Below, piece by piece: positions 43,401 to 51,475 of a stretch of 64,000 bases of DNA. The DNA lies in contig CAXSDP010000015.1 in the NCBI GenBank assembly GCA_964235705.1, positions 4,552 to 68,551 on the forward strand, in the 5' to 3' direction. The position numbers were made by a program, and so were the translations under genes. Below the pieces are notes generated by a model, which did no database searches, was not told the origin of the DNA, and saw nothing but the letters and a program-made list of their open reading frames with translations. The stretch's first letter is position 1. Each line of letters begins with the position of its first letter. The stretch is from RH-AL1 sp964235705 (GTDB lineage Bacteria; Pseudomonadota; Alphaproteobacteria; Rhizobiales; Beijerinckiaceae).

Positions 43401-46400
43401 GACCTCGAGATCACCAGCCCGATGCAACTCACCCCGGACGCGTCGCGCGAGGTGCTCTGCCGTCTGTCGCCATCCACCAACCAGCTGGAGATCCTCAGCC
43501 GCCCCCGGCTCGGGCAGACGCCCTGGCAGACCCACGCGAGCGCCAAGATCGTGCGCGACGCGACGCTCGGCATCCTGCCCGAGGCCGACGATCACGCGCC
43601 GCTCTCGCCATCCCATCCCGTCACCGGCGCCGAGATCTACGCCATGGCGGAGCGGGCGGGGCTGCAATACGGCCCATCCTTCCGAAAGCTGGCGACGGCG
43701 TCGGCGGTGCGGCCCGACCGCATCGTCCTCGACCTGACCAAGGAGGACGGCGATCCCGCCTTCGGCGTCGATCCGGCGCGCATGGACGCGTGCTTCCACG
43801 CGCTGGTGCTGATCTTCTCCAGCCTGCGCGACGCCGTCCACGGCACCGCCTACATCCCGGTCCGCTTCGGCGAGATCATGCTGCGCCGCCCGGGCGCGAC
43901 CTTCACCAAGGCGCGCATCGACGTGCTGCGGCGGGACGAGCGCATCATCATCGCCAACTTCCTGCTGACCGACGCGGCGGGTGACGTCGTCGTGTTCATG
44001 CGCGAGGCCCGCTTCCAGGCCATTCGTACGACGCGCTCCGCCGACGCCGTCAAGCAGATGATCTATCAGACGGCGGTGCTGGCCAGCGAGCCGACCGCCG
44101 CGCGCAACGACAGGCCCGTCGCTCTTTCCGCGTTCCACGCCGCCGACGATGGCGCCACGGCGATGTCCGACGACTTCGTGCTGCTGGAGGGATGGGCGAC
44201 GGCGCTCGCGCTGCAAACCGCGCGCGACCTCGCCACCGCCAATTTCATCGACGTCGAGGCGCTTGTCGGCACCGGGCGCCTACCGGCCAAGACGCGCCTC
44301 TGGCTCGAAACCATGCTGGTGTCCCTCGACCGCTCCGGCCTGTGCCACAAGGATCGGTTGGGTCGCCACATCGACCCCGAGGTCGACCTGCCCGATCCCA
44401 ACGAGATCCTGCGCACGATCGCCCACGAGCATCAGGAGCTTTCGGCCGAGCTCCTCGTGGCGGCGAGCACCGTCAATGCCATCCGTGCCATCGTCGCCGG
44501 GAGCGGCGACACGCTGAACCGACTCTTGTCCGTCAAGGTCATCGACGGGTTCGAACTGGGTTCGAGCCACGCGCACGCGGCGGCGGCGTCCCTTGGCGCG
44601 CTGCTGCGGGCATCGTGCGCCTCGTGGCCCAAGGATCGCGCCATGCGCATCCTGCAGGTCGGCTATGGTCCGCTGACGAGCCTCGTCGTGCCGCTCGGCG
44701 ACGCGATGCAGGCGCGCGTCGTCGTCCTCGACCCCGACCGCCGGCGCCTGGAGCGCGCGCGCATGAGCTTCGTCGACCGGGGCGACCTCGGCTTCGTCGA
44801 CAAGATCGAGGACCTGCCCGCCGACGGTTTCGACATCGTGGTCGCGGCCGGGGCGCTGCACCGGCATCGCCGGCGCCTCGGCTTCTGGGCGGGCCTGCGC
44901 CGCGCGATGGCGCCGGGGGCGCTCTTCGCCGCCATCGAGCCGGCGCCGTCCTTCTTCCGCGACCTCGTGCTTGGCCTCGACGCCTGCCTCGCCGCGGATG
45001 AAACCTTCGACGGCTTCTCCGTGACCGACGCGGATTGGTTGGAAACGATGCAGGCGGTGGGCCTGAGCGGCGCGCAGGTGTCCCCGATCTCGACGAAGGC
45101 CGGCTCGGCGCTGCTGCTGAGCGCGCAGCTCGAACCCGAGCGCCGGCATTGGAGCGGATCGGGCAACGCGATCATCGTGGGCGACGGCGACGCGCGCTCC
45201 TCCCAGACGATGTCTGCCTTCGCGACGCTGCTCGCCTCGGCCGGCGTCCACGTCACCATGGTGCTCGACGGCGCCATCGAGGCCGAGCACTTGGCGGAAG
45301 CGCCGGCTTTTGTGGTCATCTTCGCCAACGAGCCGGACCGGCACGTTTCGGCGGTCAAGGGCCTGACCGAGCAGTGCATGCGCTTGAAGGGCGTGGCGGA
45401 TGCGCTCGGCTCGCTGACGACGCGGATGTGGATCGTCACCGCGGGCGCGACCGCGTCGCGCGCGGAGTGCGGCGACGTCGCCGCCGGCCTGTGGGTCTTC
45501 AGCCGTACGGTGGCGAACGAGAAGCCGACGCTCGACATCCGCCGCGTCGACGTCGCCGACACCATGCGGGCGGACGCGTTGGCCGAGCGGCTGCGCGACC
45601 TGGTCCTGTGCGACACGGACGAGACGGAGATCGTGCTGCGGCCGGACGTGACCCAGGTCGTGCGCTTCGAGACCGGATCGAGCCACGACCACCGCGGCGG
45701 CAAGGCGGAGGCCGCCCGGCTCAAGCGGGGCGAGGGATCGGGCATCGACCGCATCCATTGGGACGCGATCGCGCGCCAGGTGCCCGGCCCGTCCGATGTC
45801 GAGGTCGCGGTCGAAGCGATCGGCCTCAATTTCCGCGACGTCATGTTCGGCCTCGGGCTGCTGCCGGAGGAGATCCTCGAACACGGCTTCGCCGGCCCGA
45901 CCCTCGGCCTCGAATGCTCCGGCCGCGTCGAGCGCGTCGGGGCGGCGGTGAAGGGCTTCAAGCCGGGCGACCGCGTCATCGCCTTCGCCAAGAACGCCTT
46001 CTCGACCCACGTCACGACACCGGCGGCGCTCGTCGCGGCCATCCCGGGCGACCTGTCCTTCGAAACCGCCGCGACCATTCCCGTGGCCTTCCTGACCGCT
46101 TATCACGCGTTGATGCTGTGCGCCCGGCTCAAGCCGGGTGAAACGGTGCTGATCCACGGGGGCGCCGGCGGTGTCGGCCTCGCCGCGATCCAGATCGCCC
46201 ACTGGCGCGGCGCCCGCGTGATCGCCACCGCCGGCTCGCCGGAGAAGCGCGCGCTCTTGTCCTCCCTCGGCGCCGAGCACGTGTTCGACAGTCGCTCCGG
46301 CGCCTTCGCCGAGGATGTCCGCCGCGTGACGGGGGAGGGCGTCGCCGTGGTGCTCAACAGCCTGTCCGGTGAGGCGATGGAACGCTCGATCGGCATCCTG

Positions 46401-47951
46401 AAGCCGTTCGGTCGCTTCGTCGAACTCGGCAAGCGCGACTACGTCGCCAACACCCACGTCGGCCTGCGGCCGTTCCGGCGCAACCTGTCGTATTTCGGCG
46501 TCGACCTCGACCAGCTGCTGATCGACGAGCCGGCCACGAGCAAGCTGCTGATGCGGTCCGTGCTCCGGTTGTTCGCCAGCGGCGAGCTGGTGCCGCTGCC
46601 CTACCGCGCCTTCGACGCGAACGAGACCACGGAGGCGTTCCGGTTGATGCAGCAGTCGGGGCACGTCGGCAAGCTGGTGGTGCGCCCGCCCGCCCTCGCC
46701 GACGTCGCGGTGCGGCAGCGCCGTACCTTCCCCGTCGCGTCGGATCGGCTGCACCTCATCACCGGCGGCTTCGGCGGCTTCGGGCTGGAAACCGCGCGCT
46801 GGCTCGCCGCCAAGGGCGCGCGCAACATCATGCTGGTCGGCCGCAGCGGCGCGGCGAGCCCGGCCGCCCGCGAGGCCCTGGCCTCGCTCGCGGCCCAAGG
46901 CGTGCGCGTCCGCGCGGAGGCGCTCGACATCTCCGACAAGGCGGCGACGCAGCGCCTCTTCGCGCGGTTCGGCAAGGACCTGCCGGTGTTGGGCGGGATC
47001 ATCCATGCCGCCATGGTGCTCGACGACGCGATGCTCGCGACCCTCACGCCTGAGAAGATGGAGCGCGTGCTCCGGCCCAAGGTCGCCGGCGCCGAGAACC
47101 TCGACCGGCTGACGCGCGGCATGCGGCTCGACTATTTCGTGCTGTACTCGTCCGCGACGACGCTGATCGGCAACCCGGGCCAGGCGGCCTACGTGGCGGC
47201 GAACGGCCACCTGGAAGGGCTGGCGCGCCGCCGCCGCCGCGCGGGCTTGCCGGCGCTGGCCGTCGCTTGGGGCGCGATCGAGGACGTCGGCGTGCTAGCC
47301 CGCTCCGACGCGACGCGCGAGGCGCTCGCCGCCCGCGTCGGCATCAAGGGCATGATCGCGCAGGACGCCCTGCGCCTGATGGGCGAGGCGCTCGGCACGC
47401 CCAACGCCGACGCCGTGGTGACGATCGCGCCCATCAACTGGTCCGCCGCCCGCCAGCACCTGTCCGTGCTGAAGGCGCCGGCCTATCGCAAGCTCGCCAG
47501 CCAGGACGAGGCGACGACCGCCGACAAGGACAAGGTCGACATCGCCGCGCTGGTCGCCGCCAATACGCCGGACGAGGCGCGCAAGGTCATCAGCGGGCTC
47601 ATCATCGACGAGATCGCGCGCGTGCTGCGGTTGCCGCGCGAGGACGTGGCCCGGACGACGCCGCTGTCGGAGATCGGCCTCGACTCGCTGATGGCGGTGG
47701 AACTCGCGCTCGGGCTGGAGGAGCGCTTCACCCTCAACGCCCCGCTCTCGACGACGGCGAGCAGCTTCACCGTCAACGAACTCGCCGACCACGTCATCGG
47801 GCTGGCGACCGGGACGTTGAGCGAGGACGAGGCGATCACGCGCACGATGGTGGAGCGCCACCTCGGATCCTCGGCCGAGGCGCACGACCTTGGGGATCGC
47901 GTCGAACAGGTCCGGGCGAACAGCCACACGATGAAGGGCATCCTCAACTGA
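40449..47951 (+). CDS. rkpA-like: Type I polyketide/fatty acid synthase, KS-AT-DH-(MT)-ER-KR-ACP (RkpA-like)
   Basis: A 2500-aa single-module, fully reducing synthase. KS (about 25-450): VDTACSSA Cys near 201, EAHGTGT, KTNIGH. AT (about 555-870): GHSVGE near 644, YPFHS. DH (about 915-1200): ADHCVDGRAILPG His, DPARMDAC Asp. Residues about 1395-1500 resemble a methyltransferase, but its glycine motif reads LQVGYGPLTS and looks degenerate. ER (about 1770-2080): LIHGGAGGVG. KR (about 2095-2300): TGGFGGFG and Ser/Tyr/Asn in SSATTLIGNPGQAAYVAANGH. ACP (about 2350-2450): IGLDSLMAVEL carries phosphopantetheine. No thioesterase, so release needs another protein, plausibly the oxoamine synthase encoded 236 bp upstream. 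ATG 40449 has AGGGTGA. Known relatives make the acyl part of rhizobial and Burkholderia capsules. Confidence 0.92.
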   Translation: MRLKPSAASLSTAVEKSTSPIRSHDSRDHDRGDIAIVGRSCRLPGAPSVADLWTMLVEGRCAITRIPDDRWSLDRMLHPRGPERGKTYTWSAGTLDDIWGFDPAAFGLSPREAEQMDPQQRVLLELAWEALEDAGIRPSAMAGTDTGVFIGASALDHANLRILDIAAADAYMMTGNTLSIISNRISYIFDLHGPSFTVDTACSSALVALNEAVVSLRSGRIDTAIVGGINILASPHSFVGFSQASMLSRRGLCQAFSAGADGYVRAEGGAVLVLRTREAAERAGDRVYAHIVGSDVNSDGRTNGISLPSKVFQARLLEKLYIERGLDLDAIAFVEAHGTGTPVGDPIEATAIGETLARGRAEPLPIGSVKTNIGHMEAASGLGGVLKAMLALEHDLLPASLHSGELNPHIDFADLNLAVAREALPLTRQAGLRRLAGVNSFGFGGTNAHVVLADAPVVAASPVAVAPSYLVLSAHSRAALGALVADYAARLDAADEASATAIVAATGSRRDRLPHRLVLPTGPRAEMVASLDRLCEEEGVVVGAARGTAIERDAPVCFVFSGNGSQFAGMGLVAYARNPVFRARIDAISEAFEALAGWSIVETLHADDLGQRLELTQISQPLLFAIQSAACHALAALGLTPSFVVGHSVGEVAAAEAAGILDDANALKTIFSRSLHQELTLGLGGMAVVIGSRETTEAILETLPGLGIAASNSPRAFTVSGTKEDIAKLPDTARRHKARVRKLDLQYPFHSALMAPVERPLLRSLAGLKHGPASRATFLSTVTGAGVEHDELDAHYWWRNVREPVLFSDAVTVAAKAGARVFVEIGPNPTLLSHINDTIDERTATIATLGIMEKRDKGGDPLAAAVALAIARGAAIDEAKAFGSGPAAGMGVALPTYPWQRKTYRLPDTVESPGLIRSAHWHPLIGARYGADTLEWHSSLDTSMHPWLADHCVDGRAILPGAAFAEMALAVARDWLGTEQATIADLEITSPMQLTPDASREVLCRLSPSTNQLEILSRPRLGQTPWQTHASAKIVRDATLGILPEADDHAPLSPSHPVTGAEIYAMAERAGLQYGPSFRKLATASAVRPDRIVLDLTKEDGDPAFGVDPARMDACFHALVLIFSSLRDAVHGTAYIPVRFGEIMLRRPGATFTKARIDVLRRDERIIIANFLLTDAAGDVVVFMREARFQAIRTTRSADAVKQMIYQTAVLASEPTAARNDRPVALSAFHAADDGATAMSDDFVLLEGWATALALQTARDLATANFIDVEALVGTGRLPAKTRLWLETMLVSLDRSGLCHKDRLGRHIDPEVDLPDPNEILRTIAHEHQELSAELLVAASTVNAIRAIVAGSGDTLNRLLSVKVIDGFELGSSHAHAAAASLGALLRASCASWPKDRAMRILQVGYGPLTSLVVPLGDAMQARVVVLDPDRRRLERARMSFVDRGDLGFVDKIEDLPADGFDIVVAAGALHRHRRRLGFWAGLRRAMAPGALFAAIEPAPSFFRDLVLGLDACLAADETFDGFSVTDADWLETMQAVGLSGAQVSPISTKAGSALLLSAQLEPERRHWSGSGNAIIVGDGDARSSQTMSAFATLLASAGVHVTMVLDGAIEAEHLAEAPAFVVIFANEPDRHVSAVKGLTEQCMRLKGVADALGSLTTRMWIVTAGATASRAECGDVAAGLWVFSRTVANEKPTLDIRRVDVADTMRADALAERLRDLVLCDTDETEIVLRPDVTQVVRFETGSSHDHRGGKAEAARLKRGEGSGIDRIHWDAIARQVPGPSDVEVAVEAIGLNFRDVMFGLGLLPEEILEHGFAGPTLGLECSGRVERVGAAVKGFKPGDRVIAFAKNAFSTHVTTPAALVAAIPGDLSFETAATIPVAFLTAYHALMLCARLKPGETVLIHGGAGGVGLAAIQIAHWRGARVIATAGSPEKRALLSSLGAEHVFDSRSGAFAEDVRRVTGEGVAVVLNSLSGEAMERSIGILKPFGRFVELGKRDYVANTHVGLRPFRRNLSYFGVDLDQLLIDEPATSKLLMRSVLRLFASGELVPLPYRAFDANETTEAFRLMQQSGHVGKLVVRPPALADVAVRQRRTFPVASDRLHLITGGFGGFGLETARWLAAKGARNIMLVGRSGAASPAAREALASLAAQGVRVRAEALDISDKAATQRLFARFGKDLPVLGGIIHAAMVLDDAMLATLTPEKMERVLRPKVAGAENLDRLTRGMRLDYFVLYSSATTLIGNPGQAAYVAANGHLEGLARRRRRAGLPALAVAWGAIEDVGVLARSDATREALAARVGIKGMIAQDALRLMGEALGTPNADAVVTIAPINWSAARQHLSVLKAPAYRKLASQDEATTADKDKVDIAALVAANTPDEARKVISGLIIDEIARVLRLPREDVARTTPLSEIGLDSLMAVELALGLEERFTLNAPLSTTASSFTVNELADHVIGLATGTLSEDEAITRTMVERHLGSSAEAHDLGDRVEQVRANSHTMKGILN

Positions 47952-47957
47952 GGGGCG

Positions 47958-48454
47958 TCACGCCCGTTCGCCCAGCATCGCCGCGCCGATCGCCGGGACC
48001 GGGCGATCGACGCCCACCGTGCCGGCCAGCGTCAGGCCGGCCGGCGCGTGACGGGGATCGGGGCCGAGCCTGGAATTGGACGAACTCGGTCCTGTTGGTG
48101 CGACCGATCAGGGCGAAGCCCAGGCGTCGCGTCCTCGCGTGGGCGGGGCTCCGCCCAGCACCCTCGACCCCGCCCGCGTCACCTGCCCGTGGACGTCGAA
48201 CAGGTCCTTGACCGAGATGGTATGCCGGCGAAGCGCGAAGGGGTCGCTCCCACCCATCGCAGCCCGTCCCCGCACTCGGCGGTGGCCAGCGCCGTCGCGC
48301 GATTGACGTGGAGCAAGGTGCGCGCCCCTTCGCCGCCCTCGTCCTCGACGCGCGCGAGGCAAGCCTCGACCAGGGCTACCGCGCTCGTGCGGCCACCCTC
48401 CAGCGCGGCGGCGTAGGTGTCCAACGTCCATCGGTGCTGGGGCTGGGTCATCAT
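47958..48454 (-). pseudogene. Amidase (GatA/AtzF family) remnant with frameshifts and internal deletion
   Basis: From ATG 48454 the frame reads MMTQPQHRWTLDTYAAALEG, ALVEACLARVED and FAGIPS. It then continues in a second frame with ISVKDLFDVHGQVTRAGSRV, the amidase catalytic Lys block, and in a third with ALIGRTNRTEF. After that only a C-terminal-like tail (APAGLTLAGTVGVDRP...) remains up to TGA 47958. The Ser-Ser-Lys core and most of the roughly 450-residue enzyme are missing. It is a dead gene between the synthase and the formyltransferase. Confidence 0.8.
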
Positions 48455-48537
48455 CGGGTCGATCCTGGGGGTGCGGCAGCTCGATCCGTGACCGGTCCCG
48501 CCGGGAAAGCACGGGCGGGCGTCCACGTCGTTCCTCC

Positions 48538-48550
48538 TAACGTTACGTTA
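48538..48550. promoter_or_regulatory. Palindrome TAACGT-T-ACGTTA, possible operator
   Basis: A perfect 13-bp inverted repeat located 58 bp upstream of the formyltransferase ATG, between the amidase remnant and the gene. It could be the binding site of a dimeric repressor. Its AT content stands out from the surroundings. Confidence 0.4.
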
Positions 48551-48608
48551 ACCATGCGGGCGTCAGTTTCGATGGGCACCGCGTCGCGGTCAAGCTTGCG
48601 GGATCTCC

Positions 48609-49520
48609 ATGCGCTTCGCGATCGCGACCGTCGACCGCTACCTCGGTGTGTTCGAGGCCTTCGTCCGCGCGGGTTGGGAACCGTTGCGCCTGTTCACGCT
48701 GCCGGTGGCGAACAGGCTCGATGGCCACGAGGCCGTCGTGGCCTTCGCCGAGAAAAACGGGGCGGACGTCCAATTCGAGCGCTTGAGCGAGCGCGACTTG
48801 GCGTGCCTCCGCGAGCGGGGATGCGATGCGCTCGTCGTCGCGAACTACGCATGGCGCGTCCCGGATTGGCGGTCCTCGCTGCGATACGCCGTCAACTTCC
48901 ACGCCTCGCCCTTGCCCTTGGCGCGCGGGCCGTACCCGGTCAACCGGGCCATCCTGGAGCGCCGCTCGCACTGGGCGGTCACGTGTCATCGCTTGGCGCC
49001 GGAATTCGACACCGGCGACATCCTCGCCGCCGACCCCTTCCCGCTGCACGCCGACGAGTGCCACGAGAGCCTGGACCTCAAGATCCAGATGGCGGCCAAA
49101 CGGCTGGCGACGAGGGTCGCCCACGGGTTCGACGACCTGTGGGAGCGGGCGACACCGCAAGGCCCTGGGCAGTACTGGCCCAACCCGGCGATCGCCGACC
49201 GCGTCCTCGACTTCGCCGAGCCGGTCGAGGCGATCATGCTGAAGGTCCGCGCGTTCGGCGCGACAGGCTCCCTGGCGCGGGTGAACGGGGTCTGGTTCGT
49301 CCTGGTGCGGGGGCTGGGCTGGAGCGAACCGCACGACCTGGCGGTCGGCAGCCTGGTTCACGTCCACAACGGGACGTTCGTGGTCGCCGCCTCCGACGGC
49401 TACATCGCCGTGCTGGAAGGCGAGGTGCCATCGGCCGAGGTCCTCGCCCAGCTGGATCCGGCTCCGGCTACAGCGTCGAACCGCACCATGGACGCGGCCC
49501 GACGCTGTATGTCCTTGTGA
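48609..49520 (+). CDS. Formyltransferase family protein (methionyl-tRNA/sugar formyltransferase-like)
   Basis: A 303-aa protein with the 10-formyltetrahydrofolate-dependent transferase fold. The catalytic set is Asn and His in NFHASPLPLARGPYP and Asp in FDTGDIL, where Met-tRNA formyltransferase has a similar NxH...D arrangement. It lacks the strict SLLP-type loop and the usual tRNA-binding C-terminal domain length, so another acceptor such as an amino sugar or amino lipid is more likely. ATG 48609 is used. It lies 657 bp after the synthase on the same strand, separated by a dead amidase gene. A role in tailoring the amino lipid or glycan of that cluster is inference. Confidence 0.78.
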   Translation: MRFAIATVDRYLGVFEAFVRAGWEPLRLFTLPVANRLDGHEAVVAFAEKNGADVQFERLSERDLACLRERGCDALVVANYAWRVPDWRSSLRYAVNFHASPLPLARGPYPVNRAILERRSHWAVTCHRLAPEFDTGDILAADPFPLHADECHESLDLKIQMAAKRLATRVAHGFDDLWERATPQGPGQYWPNPAIADRVLDFAEPVEAIMLKVRAFGATGSLARVNGVWFVLVRGLGWSEPHDLAVGSLVHVHNGTFVVAASDGYIAVLEGEVPSAEVLAQLDPAPATASNRTMDAARRCMSL

Positions 49521-49587
49521 ACGCATCGGCTCTTCCCGAAAACCGCTACGCACTTTTCGGCCGATGCTTTGGAGCCGCGTGAGGGCG

Positions 49588-50535
49588 TCAGCACGCGGGA
49601 CGCACCAGTGCCTTGTCGATGGTCATGTGGATGCCCTTGGATCCGTTCACCGTCTGCGTCACGCGGAGGTCGGCGGCGAGGCTGCACAGGGTGTAGGCGT
49701 CCTCGCGCGACAGGCCGCCGTGCTCGCCCAGCAACCGGATCATGTCGCGCAGCGCCAGCTTGGCGCATTCGTCGAGGGATGGGTCCATGCCCATCGTGAT
49801 GAAATGCGTCGGCGTTTCCGCGCGGGGGTAGGTGAAGCCCAAATCCTCGCGCAGGTGGAACTCGAAGGTCCCACGCAGCGCCGTCTCGATGGCGGTGATG
49901 CACACCTCGCCATCCCCTTGCGCCCCGTGCCCGTCGCCGCAGGAGAACAGGGCGCCCTCCACGAACACGGGGAGGTACAGGGTGGCGCCGGCGACCAGCT
50001 CCTTGTTGTCGAGGTTGCCCCCGGTCGCCTGCGGGGCGCTCGAGGAGATGCGGCCCCACTGCCTCGGGGGTGCGACGCCCATGATGCCGAAGAAGGGCGA
50101 GAGCTTGAGGTCGAGGCCCCAAGGCAGGCGCCCGACCATCCGCGCCTTGTCGAGCGGGATGGTGAGGCAGCGCGGCTCGGGGAACTCGAGGGGCAGGGTG
50201 CCCATCAGCGGCAGGAGCAGGTTGAAGCCCCAGTCCTGGGTGAGCTCGACGTCGATGACGCGGACTTCCAGCACGTGGCCGGGCTTGGCGCCTTCGATCG
50301 CCACCGGGCCGGTGAGGATGTGCGGCCCGAGTCCCCGCGTCATCGTCGCGTGGATCGCGTCGAGTTCGGGCGGCACGTGGAACGCGGTTCGGTCGGGGAT
50401 GACGTTGGGGGCGCCGGACACGGTGTCGATCGTCACCCGGTCGCCGCTGCGGACCGTGAGGCGGGGGGCCAAGTCGGCGTCGAAGAAGCCCCAGTGGCAC
50501 GCGTCCGGGCCGGCGCCGAGGTGATGGTGGGCCAC
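49588..50535 (-). CDS. Acetamidase/formamidase family protein
   Basis: A 315-aa FmdA/AmdA-type metal amidase releasing ammonia from a short amide. Typical segments: HWGFFDADLAPRLTVRSGDRVTI, GPVAIEGAKPGHVLEVRV, GTLPLEFPEPR, GGNLDNKEL, LFSCGDGHGAQGDGEV and TMGMDPSLDECAKLALRDMI. The start is GTG 50535 with GGAGG (complement of 50541-50545) five bases upstream. It lies 41 bp downstream of the DUF1445 gene on the same strand, so both are likely one operon under the divergently unlinked LysR protein upstream. The substrate is probably an amide produced from the imported amino compound. Confidence 0.88.
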   Translation of the reverse strand: MAHHHLGAGPDACHWGFFDADLAPRLTVRSGDRVTIDTVSGAPNVIPDRTAFHVPPELDAIHATMTRGLGPHILTGPVAIEGAKPGHVLEVRVIDVELTQDWGFNLLLPLMGTLPLEFPEPRCLTIPLDKARMVGRLPWGLDLKLSPFFGIMGVAPPRQWGRISSSAPQATGGNLDNKELVAGATLYLPVFVEGALFSCGDGHGAQGDGEVCITAIETALRGTFEFHLREDLGFTYPRAETPTHFITMGMDPSLDECAKLALRDMIRLLGEHGGLSREDAYTLCSLAADLRVTQTVNGSKGIHMTIDKALVRPAC

Positions 50536-50576
50536 GAGAACCTCCGCGAAACGTCCGTCCCCGCCGCCCCTGCCGA

Positions 50577-51371
50577 TCAGGCGGCGTGCAGCCTGTCGGT
50601 CACCAGCATCTTGCCCGGCGCGTGCGAGATGGCGAAGGGCAGGCGGGCCGTCTCCATCGCGACCTGGCTGGTCACGCCGCAGGCCCAGAAGACCGGCACC
50701 TCGCCGGGTTCCACCGCGACCGCCTCGCCGAAGTCGGGGCTTTGCAGGTCGGCGATGCCCAGCGCGGCCGGATCGCCGGCGTGGACGGGCGCGCCGTGCA
50801 TGTCCGGGTACCCGGCGGTGATGTCGATCGCGCGCTGGACCTTGTCGGCCGCGACCGGCCGCATGGACACGACGAGGTTGCCGCCGAATGGCCCGACGGA
50901 CACGGTCGGCCGGTTCGTCCGGTACATCGCGACGTTGCGCCCCTGCGTGACGTGCCGGAGCGGGATGCCGTCGGCGATGAGGGCCGCCTCGAAGGTGAAG
51001 GAGCAGCCGATCACGCAGGTGACGAGGTCGTCGCGCCACAGGCGGGCGATGTCGTCCACCTCCTCGACCATGACGCCGTGGCGGAACACCCGGTAGCCCG
51101 ACAGGTCGTGCCGCATGTCGATGTCGGAGCCCAACGTCGGCAGGGCCGGGTCGCCCGGCTCCGCCGTCGCGATCAGCGGGCAGGACCGGTGGTTGGCCCG
51201 GCAGAACGCGATGAAGGGGTCGGCGTGGGCCGCCGGCATGATGATGATGTTGCCCTGGACGTGGCCCGGCGCCAGCATGGCCGTGTTGCCGGTGAAGGAC
51301 CCGCACCGGATGGCGAGGCGAGCCGCCTCGGCGGCCGAGGTTCGCCGGGGGGCGAAGGAAGGGGACGTCAT
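50577..51371 (-). CDS. DUF1445 family putative hydro-lyase (D-glutamate cyclase-like)
   Basis: A 264-aa cytosolic protein of the UPF0317/DUF1445 family, whose mammalian relative (D-glutamate cyclase) interconverts D-glutamate and 5-oxo-D-proline. Conserved stretches: ARLAIRCGSFTGNTAMLAPGHVQGN, LPTLGSDIDMRHDLSGYRVFRHG, CVIGCSFTFEAALI and FWACGVTSQVAMETARLPFAISHAPG. ATG 51371 has GAGG upstream. In operon with the amidase. A role with 5-oxoproline-like or hydroxy amino acids is suggested by family and by the racemase/amidase context, not proven. Confidence 0.85.
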   Translation of the reverse strand: MTSPSFAPRRTSAAEAARLAIRCGSFTGNTAMLAPGHVQGNIIIMPAAHADPFIAFCRANHRSCPLIATAEPGDPALPTLGSDIDMRHDLSGYRVFRHGVMVEEVDDIARLWRDDLVTCVIGCSFTFEAALIADGIPLRHVTQGRNVAMYRTNRPTVSVGPFGGNLVVSMRPVAADKVQRAIDITAGYPDMHGAPVHAGDPAALGIADLQSPDFGEAVAVEPGEVPVFWACGVTSQVAMETARLPFAISHAPGKMLVTDRLHAA

Positions 51372-51460
51372 GGGAACCTCGCGCGTGCGGTGCGTACCGT
51401 GATGGGCGAGGCTAGCCGATGTGGGCGCCACCTGTGTAATCGCATTTGCTGATGTTCGGC

Positions 51461-51475
51461 ATAAGGGCGTCTTAT
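51461..51475. promoter_or_regulatory. ATAAG-GGCGT-CTTAT palindrome, possible LysR-type binding site
   Basis: A 5-bp inverted repeat with a 5-bp spacer, 90 bp upstream of the DUF1445 start and touching the lysR stop codon. LysR-type regulators bind interrupted palindromes in such positions. It could also be part of a weak terminator for lysR. Confidence 0.3.

Noticed and set aside
44280..47210. 976-codon open frame antisense to the synthase gene
   Set aside because: It is the high-GC mirror of a strongly coding strand. Its translation is His/Arg/Gly-rich without motifs, while the plus strand shows full ER and KR domains.
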